64,000 nt of DNA from Ustulina deusta. Its lineage: Eukaryota; Ascomycota; Sordariomycetes; Xylariales; Xylariaceae. Shown one piece after another: positions 48,931 through 59,963 of the stretch (within the stretch, counting starts at the first letter, position 1; each line of letters begins with the position of its first letter). Position numbers and translations under genes: made by a program. The DNA is taken from contig JAJNNX010000014.1 in NCBI GenBank assembly GCA_023159155.1, positions 124,001 through 188,000 of the forward strand, in the 5' to 3' direction. The notes under the pieces were generated by a model. That model saw nothing but the letters and a program-made list of their open reading frames with translations, was not told the origin of the DNA and made no database searches.

Positions 48931-51276
48931 TCAACACTCTGCGTCGCCGAGATTCCCGTAAAAATTCCCAGAGAAGTCAGGCCATACTATGTCGGGATTG
49001 CTTTCGATAGAAGAAAAATATCCGTTGTTTGGGACCCAGGGTCCATCATGCAGGGTTTGTGGGAACCTGTTCTGATTGAAAGATGTAGTCCCTGCGCTGA
49101 ACAATGCGAGCTGGGGCTGAGTCAACGATTGGAGTGTGTCTACCCCATTGCTGTGTGTAAGGCCGAAACTCCCTCGTGTCATTTCTCTGAACGGTTGAGT
49201 CGACTCAGGCAGGAGGCCGATGAAGCTCTGATCTGACAGGCCATATCGAGTCAACGGTTGGCACATGGGACCTGTTGGATAAAGTTCTGTTACGCCATCA
49301 ACGACAAAGGAATCTGGAATGCCACATTGTGTAGGTGGCCTCGGCCCCCCAGGCTCAGATTCTTCGGCCATGTGACTAGAAACTGGAGGATCAGCTGCTA
49401 AATCGCTTCTCCTCTCGACGGTGGCGATGTCTATGTCTCTTAGTCGATACTGTGCCTGGGAGGTGGATGAGTTAGACGATGACGTTTGATATTGGTCGTG
49501 GGAGCCTCGGCATCTGAGCAATTTCTCCACCTCTCTCAAGAGCATGGCTTTTATTTCCTCGGAAAATGGTCCCGGAGCGTGTGCATCGAGGCGTTGTAAT
49601 ATCTGCAACCGAGAGCGTTCATAGGTATAGATGATGTCATGATTCTCAACGACTGGCTCGAACTCTAGCGATTCATTATTAGTACGCGGACTGGAATTAT
49701 ATGCGAACTCGTATAACAGGGAACAGACCTGGGCAGGGCACAACCTCGTCGGTCGGGAAAAGGCACCCCCATAGGGCTGTCCAGTTACTGATCTGGTCAA
49801 CTATCTTTCGGGATTTCAGGATACTCTCCGTTCTATAGTCAATACCATCTTCTGGATCGGTAGACGGAGTAGGAGATCGATTCGGTGGCGGGTGGGGACA
49901 TTGTTTCAGGTGTGCTACGAAATCATCCTGGGCCTGAAAGGTCTGATTACACCGTTCACAAACACGTTCCCGTGTCTTATAATGACGGGCAGTGATATGC
50001 TTTCTAACGACTATTAGCACTCTTGGCTCCTTATTCATGTTGCGGATAATAAAGATGACTGCATAACACCGGCTCAACACTCAACATCGACACGAAGTTG
50101 GTGCAGGGGAAATTGGCGCCGCAGGAACCTCCTCCTTTTCTGCACAAACTGTCTGAAGGCGGTAGTATAGCCGGGGAGACCCAGAGGGAGAAGGTTGTTC
50201 TTCCGATGGGTAGGCTTGAGGGTGATACGGCGAGCAATAAGAAGATGAGGAAAATGAAAGAAAGGAGGGATTACTTAAGCCTGGGAATGTCTTTGTAGGA
50301 CCTGTTCGCACACTCCTCGTGGTCGCGAACATTAAAACGACGAGGATTGCGTTTCCTATAAGGGCAACTGAGATCCCCTCCAACGCGACGCTTCTTGTAT
50401 CGTCGTGTTTTAGCCAGGATGACTGAACCTGTGCTCGATAAACCCTCTGACTCGACAGTATCATGGTTCGGTCTTTTTGTCCCAGCCGAAGTGAAAGTGC
50501 TACCGGGTGTCGAATTGGCGCGGTCGCCCCTGGTTGGGTGATAGGTATCGCCTCCGTCAACTAGCTCGGATGGACTATCCTCGCTACGCGGAGAACCAAC
50601 GAATTGGTGTCCTTCATCCTCTAGTATATCTGCGCACAGGTTTTTGACTTCTTGGAAAGCGTAGATAATGCGATTTGGGCGTGTGAGTCTACTGAGGCTG
50701 ATACCAAACTTCTCCGAGAGGAATTTGTCCGCTGAGTGCTCGAGATCAAGATCTTCATCACTGGCATCGTCTGAACAAGTGATGAGCCCACTTTCCCTGA
50801 CACTTGAACCATGGGGTTTATCGTCAAACATTCTACCGATTGTGTGCAAAGATAAAAATGCCTGGCTGTTGGTGGACATCGATCTCACTGGCGTTGAATA
50901 GTCTCCCTGCTCGAAGATATTCATTTCACTTGCCTCATTGCGTTTTGAGAGAGTTAAGTTGTGTTGTAAGACATCCGTACAGGCGACATTAACGGCCACT
51001 GACGGGTCATGCCCCTCAATGTTTGAAGGGCTAATTACTAGTCAAAACTGGCGGTGTGTAAATTTCTTGTCGTTCTTCGAGGATAGGCGATTGGGACTTG
51101 AGGCGAGATGGAAGCCTGGCTGGACTCTGGTCGCACGACTGTGGAGGAGAAGAACAAGAGGAACGTGTGGAATCTGCTTGATGCTGCGAAAACACTGCCA
51201 AAGAGGTTCCCCGAGCCGAGTTGTATGTGGACTGCATGGAAGACTTGTCCTCGGAATAATTACGACGATGAACCAT
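48931..51276 (-). CDS. C2H2 zinc-finger protein (fungal regulator family)
   Basis: Four exons, complement(join(48931..49664,49729..50003,50275..50998,51039..51276)), 656 residues in one consistent frame. The N-terminal ~220 residues are Ser/Pro/charged and probably disordered. A zinc-finger region follows near ~310-375: CPYRKRNPRRFNVRDHEEC, then DIPRLKKHITARH assembled across intron 2, then CERCNQTFQAQDDFVAHLKQC. After it come DPEDGIDYRTESILKSRK, WTALWGCLFPTDEVVPCP and EFEPVVENHDI, a layout I recognise from many ascomycete C2H2 proteins of unknown targets. The C-terminal half is Ser/Gln/Pro-rich. Introns: 50999-51038 (only 40 bp), 50004-50274 and 49665-49728, the last two with CTAAT branch sites. 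The 40-bp intron creates the Met codon at the join. A frameshift or a start within exon 2 are alternatives. Nuclear regulatory function is inferred. Confidence 0.75.
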
Positions 51277-52558
51277 GTTGATGCTGGGCTCTGCTGTGTT
51301 GGTGAGTGTATTGGTATTTATAGGGATGATCTTGGGAGAACATACTCACAACGGCAGGACCGTCGAGTTCGGTAAGCGATGAGTCTAGCTACTTAAATTT
51401 AGGTCTGTTGTCCAATATGATGATTAATTGGCTAACCACAGTACGAGGCTCGAACAAACCGGAAGCGAATGCGGCAGATTCGGCCACATTTATCATTAAA
51501 ATCCCCGCGACCTTTAGAACTGCAGATTTGATGGAGTCTCTTTAGTTCAACGCCGAATGATTGGGATGATGCAGACCAGTCGGAAAACAAGGCTTGTGAC
51601 TGGCTCAGTCGGGTCCGACTGAACTACATCCTATTTCAGCCAATCCAACGCCGTTGCGACGCTCATCTGCATGATAAGGTTCCATCCGGCATTCTTTCTA
51701 CCTATGATGCTATCGAGATTATGGGTTTGTCCCTGGGATGTCGCTAGTTGAACATCTCGATGCAGCATATGCGCCGCCCCCTATTCGCCTTAGCGCCTCT
51801 CATTTCGGCATGCAAACCAGCTGCAGTCGTAATGTAAAAGGTGTCTCCTGCTGATTGGTTCAGGTCGGGATGACTGGAGCAAAAGTAGGCTCAGTGCATC
51901 TCACATTTAACTTCAACTAGACTAGGATAACAGTTGCCTAAAGGGTTGAAAATCACTACAAATCTCTTAACTAACCTTCAACTTGGCTAAGATCCCCTTC
52001 CCGGCGAGCGAGACTCAACAATGTGACAGCCCCATTCTACAATTGGCCAAGGAATTTATGTGCATAAAGGTTACACAAACACTTAGATGCTGCATCAACA
52101 TTATATCCCGGACAAAACGCAATATCAACAGCGATGGCCCTGAGATATATCTGTGTAAGCCATTAACCTGGACACTCAAGGTTAACATTTAAATTGGCCT
52201 ACCTCGAATTTTGAGCCAGTCGAGGCAATGTTAAAACTCATGTTTCTTCAGTTAACTTAACTTGAAATGAGCAAGCCCCTGACTAAAATTTATACTCACC
52301 CATATTCCGCAATTATGCTATTTAACCCTTTGAGGGGTCTCCTACCCATTGAGAATGGGTTGTCATACTCACTCCCCTTGTCCGACTGGCGCACAGTTGC
52401 TTCCCGGTTACTCTCTGACTTGCGGGCAAAATCATAGCCGAGGACCGCACCCCCCAAACCGAAAAGCGATTCTAGCAGCAGTTGCTCAAACCGAAGAGGC
52501 TGGCCACAAAAAGTTAAATATATACGCTCGACAGGTGTCTCTGGCTAATTTTGTCGCG
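51277..52558. other. Intergenic region
   Basis: Divergent promoter space between the C2H2 gene (minus) and the small gene at 52559 (plus). I see no repeat or RNA gene. The open frame from 52349 runs into that gene without a visible reason to start there. Confidence 0.5.
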
Positions 52559-52895
52559 ATGGATTCTCCTGAAAAACACAAGAACGGTCTAGCCGGCAGC
52601 GAGAGGGAACACATATTGTGAGATATCACTACTATCTATCCTAGGCAGCGTCTGTCTAACTGAACCGTCTAGGGCTATAGATGCTTCCAACAAGGAGATG
52701 CTGAGTCGCTACGTGGGGGATACCGATTCCCTCCAAGGCCGTCTCCTCCAGAGAGAGACAAGCGAGCAACATGATGCGAGCGAAATTCAACGTGTGGGGA
52801 AGATCGTTGGCCAGGTTCGGGATTTTAATCAAAAATTCAGACCGAGCGGTGATATGGGAGATGGAATGGAAGCACACAGAAAAAGCAGGAAATGA
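52559..52895 (+). CDS. Small hypothetical protein, two exons
   Basis: Model join(52559..52617,52673..52895), 93 residues. A 55-bp intron with a GTGAGA donor, a GTCTAACTG branch site and a TCTAG acceptor joins SEREHIL to AIDASNKEM in phase. The product is hydrophilic and charged, with a probable helix (QRVGKIVGQVRDFNQKF) and a basic C-terminus. I do not recognise it. The ATG at 52559 is preferred because upstream in-frame sequence looks like leader. The frame extends upstream to 52349, which would give 163 residues. Confidence 0.5.
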
Positions 52896-53880
52896 GTGCC
52901 CACGGGGAGACTAAGTTGCAGACCAACGTGCTTGGATGCTCGGTCTTTTTAAGTCAAAGAAATCTACCCCTTTCTTATTTGTTATAGCCTTCTAGTTCTT
53001 GTTGCGTCATTGTCCAACATAAGGCCACATTCTACTCTACTTACTTATGCACCTCCTGAATTTTACTTTAAATCAATATTAATATACTTCTAAACCTTAG
53101 TTTGATTAGATAGTGAAGTGGACACCTGTAAATAACTACTCACGGTTGGTCTCAATATAGCAGTGCCTATATACTAGGAGATAGGCCGAACCTACACTTC
53201 CTAGTATAGCAATCATTATTATATTTTAGGGAATCTGTTGATCAAGCGTACCGAATATAAAAAAATCAATTCTTATTGCTTTACGTGTGCGATACTGATG
53301 AATCTTCTAGCTAGTGTTGAAAGTGTTCCTTATAGTGTTTTATCTTCTTTTACTAGCATAGCTACTATATGGCTTGATCAAGTGATTACTTACGTAATTC
53401 ACTCACACTACTTCAATAGGTATTTATTTGCGTGATAGGACTACGAACAGAAAATGGATGGCAAATCCAAAAAGATGTTGTATTGTTGATGGAGGACCTC
53501 AGTCCATAGCGTAAGCCTGCCAGCTAAATAAATACAGTGCTAGCCTTACACCTTCCTCCCTACACCTTACACCCCTTGAACCTGCCCACTCGAGCGACCT
53601 CTAATCTGCTACTGCTAATACTAGATCACGTGAAACTCTGCACTCAGTATAATATCCCCAAAGGCAGCTGGACTATCACCAACTGCTCACCGCGATGGGA
53701 CATAAAGTTTGACTACAAACGCAAGCGCCATATCATATTGAGCACTCTCCCCGCAGTAAAATCGAGATTAAATTCTTCCCTCCGTCGCATTCAACCTAGC
53801 TACTTGTTTACCACTCATTACGCAATCATTACTGATATTCTCACTCAAGACTCTACGCGGGAGATCGTCTGCAATCCGCC
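52896..53880. other. Intergenic region
   Basis: AT-moderate sequence without recognisable genes. The long open frame over 53537-53977 overlaps the start of the Nop-domain gene in another frame and lacks protein-like character. Confidence 0.5.
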
Positions 53881-55187
53881 ATGTCTAATGCGAATAATGA
53901 ATCCACACCAGCCCCGCAGGACGAGGTGGGAGCTGCTCGAGCTCGGCTTGATTGCTGCCATGCGACCCATGCCATAAACACCCTCGACAAGCTCGATTCT
54001 ACCATTGCTTCGCTCTCTATGCAAGTCAGAGAGGCCTTCGACGAGCACTTTCAGGCGGTCCTACCCTTCCTGTCCAACCACAGTATATACTGCAAATTCG
54101 CTCTGTACGGACCAACCCAATCCCGCTGTATAATTAACTAGAGAGCTACTTCGTCTAATTTTTCCTGTGAATTGTGCTGACTGTAGTTCCAATATAGCTA
54201 CGCTAGTCTCCAAACCGACTCAGTTAGCGCCAGCGGTCCAGAACAGACAGAGTTACTCGACAGCCATCGACAGCAGGTGTTACATGCAGCAGAGCAGTGC
54301 AGGCGGGATCATTGGGAAGAAACTTCGAAGGAGCCTGCTCTTTATGCCGCCAAAGTCGTTATAAAGCTAGCCGAGGAGTCTGAAACGATACTTGGTCATA
54401 TTAATCGTTTTATGCCTCAGATCGCCCCGAGTTTCAGCGAGGTAGCTGGGCCCGTGATTGCTGCGCGCTTTATTGCGAAGGCAAGAATGGGTCATCAAGA
54501 TTGTGGAATTCATCGCACTAACAGCAGAGACTATAGGCCGGCTCCATGGAAAAACTCGTTACATGGCCTGCATCTAGGCTACAGATTCTCGGCGCAGAAG
54601 AGGCGTTCAGACGCGCCAAAAAAACCGGCTCGAAGATGCCAAAGCACGGTAGCATTATAGTAGGTCTCCTCATCTTTCTACCAAAATTATTACCGGGGGC
54701 GGGCTCGTGGGATACAGCCATCTCTACCGCTGATTAGTGTTTCGGTCTTCAAAGGTACTAATTTGGCTCGATTAGTATGCTAGCGAAGCTGTCCAGCTCG
54801 CCCCCGTCGAACACCGAGGGACAGTGGCAAGATTTCTGGCGAACAAATGCATCTTGGCTGCCCGACACGACTACTTTACCAACGATACTTCCGCCGAGTT
54901 CGGTCGCACTCTACGCCGGAAAGTCGATAAGAAAGTCGCGCAGTTGAAGGAAGCCTCACGGTTGAGGCAAGCCGCACAGTTGGAGAAAGTCGAACGGTTG
55001 AATATACTATGGGAATTTCTAGCTCCTGAAGAAGTACCTATCGATGAGGTACGTGGTGATAAGACCAATCCAAAACTTGACAAACTTTGTCGTCGGTGCT
55101 GACGTAACCTCGCAGACGCAGCCCAGCGAAGTTGGCCCGGTTAATATGCTTGATACAGACCTCGACAAGGCAGACTTTTTTGTTTGA
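53881..55187 (+). CDS. Nop-domain protein, NOP56/NOP58/Prp31-type, lacking the N-terminal domain
   Basis: Five exons, join(53881..54104,54198..54480,54537..54659,54776..55048,55116..55187), 324 residues. The coiled-coil part is HAINTLDKLDSTIASLSMQV followed by REAFDEHF and YCKFAL. The Nop domain has AEESETILGHINRFMPQIAP, EVAGPVIAARFIAKAGSMEKL, TWPASRLQILGAEEAFRRAKK, SKMPKHGSIIYASEA and VARFLANKCILAARHDYF. In this family the Nop domain binds kink-turn RNA with a 15.5K/Snu13 partner in box C/D snoRNPs (NOP56, NOP58) or U4/U6 snRNP (Prp31). The NOP5NT domain that normally begins NOP56/NOP58 is missing, and the C-terminus is short and acidic, not KKE-rich. Intron 2 (54481-54536) uses a GC donor (GCAAGA) with a CACTAAC branch. 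The first intron's acceptor is the least certain join. Which member it descends from is unclear. Confidence 0.75.
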
Positions 55188-57587
55188 TAGAGAACTTTGC
55201 AAGGGAAAAGAAACTTCGTTTGTGCAGAGAGCGGTCATGTAATACCGCCAGCACAACCGAGCATATTGTAAAGTATCAGGGACTTCTGTCCCGCTATATG
55301 TGAATATCTTCACTTGGAAAAAGAAATCTAATGGCTAGATGAACGAGCCCCAAGTCCTTAAACACATGCAAACAGCATACGATTCCCGAGGCGGCCAGCA
55401 TTGCAACCCTCCCCTAACTATACTAGGCTACAGCCTCCTAGCCACACTATGTTAGACCACCGCCGTAGTTTTTTGCCAGAAATTTGTCGTCATAAGTTGC
55501 TATTTACTTTTTATCCGCCTGAGTACAAACAAAAGGTCTTTGATCCCTAATGGCAAGAGATATAAACTGACCTAGAAGAGTAGACCTATCCACTTACACT
55601 CCCTTTTTTCTATATCACGATATATTCTATCGATATAATCACCAGCTGTTGGCAAATGTAGGTTATGGGCAATGGTGCAATGGAGAGCTAGGAGGCGACG
55701 CAACAGGGGCTCGATAGTTCGTTCTAGAGTGAGAACAATAAATGCTACTCGCCGGATCAAGTATCTGGAATAAAACTTTTTAATTGTGTAAGTATGATCC
55801 TTTTTAGTAACGTGTTCGAGGTAGGCCTGCTATTACCAAATGACTAATGGTAATGAGTAGTCAACGTAATAGTGTTACATAGCCGGTCAATTTCAGGGCC
55901 TTAGATTACTTCCACAACACTTATATCGAATATATTAAGGATTGCAAGTGCAGATTGTTTTGGATAATTCTTGAGGAAAGTTTAGTTAAGGAGACTGTCC
56001 GAAGAGAAGATACATACTAGTTTGCCCTCCTGATTAACTCTTGTAAGGGAGTGGAGGAGGATGTAGGCCACTCCCTAAAATTACAGGTCATCTAGATCAT
56101 TCTCTAGTAAATCCCCTTTATCCTCTCGAGCGCTACAAGAAGTATTACAGCATTCCTACACTTCAGCAAGATCAAACTTTCGCGATATTACATAATAATA
56201 ATGGTCACGGATAAAACAGTCCCTGCAAAGGGCTGATAATCGGGGTCCGGTTCCTGCATACTGCTGCCCGCCCTGACCTTGTGCTTCTTGGACTGCAGAA
56301 TGCAAGGCTAGGGAGGGCTGCGGGGTCTTCTTCGTGGAAGCTTTCACTAGCAGGTAGAGCAATGTAGCGTTAATATTAACGTCATCTTCTTGCATAGTGA
56401 AGAATGGCTCTGGGGATTGACTGCTACCTCTAAGGCCTGGAAAAGAAGTTAGACATGTTATAGCAAGGGAGTAGTTATTATTGTCAAGAGTTAGAACCGC
56501 TTAGTGCTTCCATTTGATGCGAATAAAAAGTAGTCTGTAATATGGATACTAATGTAGTTTAAAGAAACAACAAAGATTCATCACCCCTATCTATGGTGGG
56601 CCGCTTCCTAACACTAATACTTGCCTTTCGCTTCTTGCAGTAGGCAACTATCTGTCTGAGTTCCGTCCAGAACAGATAAGTTAGAAATGAAAATGTGCCC
56701 TGGCATGATTAGAACCATTAGTGCTACTCATGTAGACCCACCAATGAAGCACGCACCATGTGCCATAAGAAATTTCCCATTAGAGCTGACAATACCGAAC
56801 AATGGAGCACCAAGGACGAGCGGCTAGGGGCACGGGCCTTGCCGCCTGTGAATGCATTTCTCTATTGTCTGGCTATCCCACGTGCTCATCGAGATAGAAT
56901 AGGTAATGGACATTCAATTCTGATTGTTTGCTGGGTCTTAGCGCCTTTCTGTGGGATGATCTATTATAAGGCCATACCACCTCTTTTTTCAGTCGCATAT
57001 CTTTTCCTTCTTCCTCCTCTCCCCCACCTCTTCCATCTCCCTGACCGGTACATCCTCAACCCCCAACTCGGCATCCAACACCCAACACCCCAACACTACT
57101 CGCCAACACCAAGGCCTCGGGATCTTGACATCGCCGGCAACTATAATCTATAAGAGTATATCTCGCAATAGATTTGAGGCAACATTCCTGCGATCGTGTG
57201 CATCCTCTGATCTGCTAACATCATCATATTTACCCCTACTACAGCCGTGTTGATCGGTTGTGTAGCCCTCGCGAATTTTCAGCCCAAAGATTTGGGGTTA
57301 GAAACACACCCTCTTGGCTTCGGCTTCCGAGCTCACTTGAGTAGACCTCACTACTAACCGTGAAGTCTTGATTTATCCTTCACCTCAGGGCTCCCCCCAT
57401 CGTACACCAGGACAGCTTGCCGCTTACTTAGGTATCAACGACTTCTTTTTCTTTTTCTTTTTCTGTTCTTCCCTTAAACTCTCTAGTACAATAATACTAA
57501 CTTTCGCTAGGATTAGATCGGTTCTGCCTCCAAATATTCTCAATTTCACCCCAGTACTTCTGATCGGGCAGTGCCAGATCTCTTAAG
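55188..57587. other. Intergenic region, 2.4 kb
   Basis: Short open frames on both strands (for example minus 55572-55760 and 56156-56395, plus 56758-57153) have no family resemblance or splice context I can support. Pyrimidine-rich tracts near 57000-57050 and 57440-57470 may belong to the promoter or leader of the 2EXR gene. Confidence 0.5.
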
Positions 57588-58617
57588 ATGGAAGCCCTCA
57601 CAGAGTTTCACCCCTATCCCAGACTTCCACGTGAAGTTCAAAATATGATTTGGGGATTTTACAGCAAATCACTGCCAGTCCTACGCCACAATTTCCATTT
57701 GCATCGTGCCCAGAATGGAGATGAATCCTGCCACTACATACTCTATAACGAGGAGACTAAGTTCTTCGTACAAACACAGTTTCGTTGTGAGCAAGACGAA
57801 CTTTCGCTGGTACAGTATGTATTTCCGGCTTCTCTCATCTGTTCACTTGGTATATTTCCGTCTTCTCAATTCCATATGCTCTTGAATACTCCCCAAACCC
57901 TTCACCAACCAATAGAATCTCTATTACATTAACAATGGTATTGGTTAACTCACAATTTGTCATAGCGGCGCCCTCACCGTACCTGAAACCAGTTTTCCTA
58001 TGGAGCCTCGCCCAGCTGGCCAGCCCGGAACTAAACATGGCAACTCGTTCTATCTTGCGGTGAATTATGAGAAAGATGTATTCTCCTTCTATGCCGCTTG
58101 CTGTACTTCCACCAAAATGCACGGAGAAGCTATCGCAAATTGGTTTGGCCTTCCCTCTCAGCTCGCGTTGGAGGACGTCGAAGGATCCTCGGATAGAAAG
58201 GAGATCAAAAAACAGCCCACAGATGGCGAGACGCCACAGAGAATCTTCTCAGCCCGTCGACTGGCTTTCTATGCCCCATCGGGTTCGGCGGCCAAAACTT
58301 TCCCAACATTCGGGGAGTATGACCTCCAGATGCTAGCGAGATTCAAACGACTCAAGGAAATCATCTTCGTCGTCGACAGCGCTCAAGACGCCCCAACTTC
58401 TATCTACAACAGAGCAATATCGCAATCACGAGATCAGCATCCAGTATTCGGAGGCTTGATGGTAATTTCGCACCTCGATTCTGCGTATGGCTCCACAATA
58501 TTTTTCATCCATGAGAACCACGCTAATACCGTCTGCAGAGAGCATGCGCAGCTGTTGAAAGGTCAGAATACAAAAGTTGACGTCATGTATGCTCTTGATT
58601 TGAGCATGTTCGGTTAA
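57588..58617 (+). CDS. 2EXR-domain protein
   Basis: Two exons, join(57588..57814,57966..58617), 292 residues. The intron (GTATGT donor, CATAG acceptor, 151 bp) joins DELSLV to HGALTVPETSF. The start EFHPYPRLPREVQNMIWGFY is the hallmark of the fungal 2EXR family, which is expanded in Pezizomycotina and of unknown molecular function. The remainder has FYLAVNYEKDVFSFYAAC and a C-terminal part with FKRLKEIIFVVDSAQDA, as in family members where a predicted fold follows the motif. No signal peptide or membrane segment. The ATG at 57588 places the motif at residue ~7, as usual. Confidence 0.8.
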
Positions 58618-59471
58618 GTCATAACCCCAATTTAACCAATCGAAAGGACTCTGTTATGATGATACCATATACAGAGTAAGTTTGCGGCAACGAAGGAGAG
58701 ATTTGTTCTATGAGTCAGTCTAGAGGCCACTAACACCTAGTAGGGACTTTCAATTGATCATGGGTCAGCACTGCCATGATGAGGTAAGTTCTCTATGCAT
58801 CTCTATCTATTGCACTTACTGACAATTGGAGTACAGATCTATCACGTTGCCCCACCCCCAGTCTTGTCTTTAATCAGGTTCTCTAATGCTATATAATATG
58901 ATTATGAAATAACGCCTTGCTGTTTATGCACTTTCTTCGAGGTGGAGACAGTGTACCACCGCATTGAATGGGAAAAGTTGCCAGTGAATGGCCCCTCCTG
59001 CTTGTGAGTCGCCGTCAGATCCCACATGCCCCATTACCTCCTAGCAAATATGACGTCTGATTCACTAACACTGCACCTCAGGGAGGCGGTTCCCCTGGCG
59101 ATCCCCCTGGCGATTCTGAGTGAATCGTCTGCTTCGATGTTTGCCTCCATTCCACCGCAGGTAATAGCTTGTGGCCCCCGGCAACACAGTGGCTTGCGAT
59201 AGAATACAATGGGTTTCTGCTTGAAATACGTTGTATTGCATTCACTACGATGCCTGGCTCTTGTCTATTTAAACAGGGCAAATTCTTTCTGGCTGCCATC
59301 TCGAGAAAATTCCTCTTCCGTCCCGATCAATCAACCCGAGTCGTTCCTTTTGCAAATACTGCACATCACACCCGATTTCTTAAATTCGGTAAGTAAGACC
59401 TGCATATCACTTTCGAAATTTACAACCTAAAGATTCCTCTAACATTCAAGTCCAGCACCGCACCCGGAGCC
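58618..59471. other. Intergenic region with a probable leader intron
   Basis: A well-formed intron (59389-59450, GTAAGT donor, CTCTAACATTCAAG end) lies just before the next ATG and is probably in the 5' leader. Otherwise I see nothing I can name. Confidence 0.5.
59389..59450 (+). other. Probable 5'-leader intron
   Basis: 62 bp, GTAAGT donor, CTAAC branch site 5 bases before the CAAG acceptor. The exon after it leads directly into the ATG at 59472. Confidence 0.6.
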
Positions 59472-59963
59472 ATGGATTCCAACGGGCAGGCCGCAGCTGG
59501 ACAGCTGGTCCAAACCGAGGATGACATTGATCCGCAGAGACTCTACATGGTTTACGATTCCCAAATTTTCCACCATCTCTGGTATCATTCCAGACACGAC
59601 GTCCCTCCGGCCCCAGAACCGGGTCAAACATATACTTATGTTGTCGCCAAGGTGGTCAAATTGCGCGATGCCGAGAACAGAATCCAAATTGTCAATCAAG
59701 CACTCCCCCAAGAGCTCTCCTACACTCGTGTCCAGACCATCGGCCAATTTTCCAACCCTCACGACGCGAGCGAATTTGCAATGATCCGATTTCACCGGCT
59801 CAATGTATTACTCCGAGCCCAATACATCGAGCCCTCGGCCCTGATGTGGAACATTAGTGGCGGTTGTATTGGTTTGAATGCAACGTTCAATATCAACAGT
59901 TTCTACGCTGTTCTTGTTACCAAACAACTCATCTATCTTCCTCCAGTCCAGGGATCCGGTTAA
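59472..59963 (+). CDS. Hypothetical protein, single exon, 163 residues
   Basis: The start has a good context (GGAGCCATGGAT). No domain is recognised. The segment TYTYVVAKVVKLRDAENRIQ followed by VQTIGQFSNPHDASEFAMI has the alternating strand pattern and the xxFxxxxxAxxxA helix start often seen in short uncharacterised ascomycete proteins. The gene at 62365 shows a similar arrangement (KYVFEVVHVNN then SIYSTVQAANDRALDFW), so the two could be distant paralogues. The C-terminus (QLIYLPPVQGSG) may instead continue through an unseen intron. No signal peptide. Confidence 0.5.
   Translation: MDSNGQAAAGQLVQTEDDIDPQRLYMVYDSQIFHHLWYHSRHDVPPAPEPGQTYTYVVAKVVKLRDAENRIQIVNQALPQELSYTRVQTIGQFSNPHDASEFAMIRFHRLNVLLRAQYIEPSALMWNISGGCIGLNATFNINSFYAVLVTKQLIYLPPVQGSG

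Noticed and set aside
53537..53977. Open frame overlapping the start of the Nop-domain gene as an N-terminal NOP5NT exon
   Set aside because: It is in a different frame from the Nop coding sequence and shows none of the NOP5NT motifs.
56758..57153. 131-codon open frame before the 2EXR gene
   Set aside because: The second half is a pyrimidine-rich tract and the sequence looks like promoter or leader DNA.
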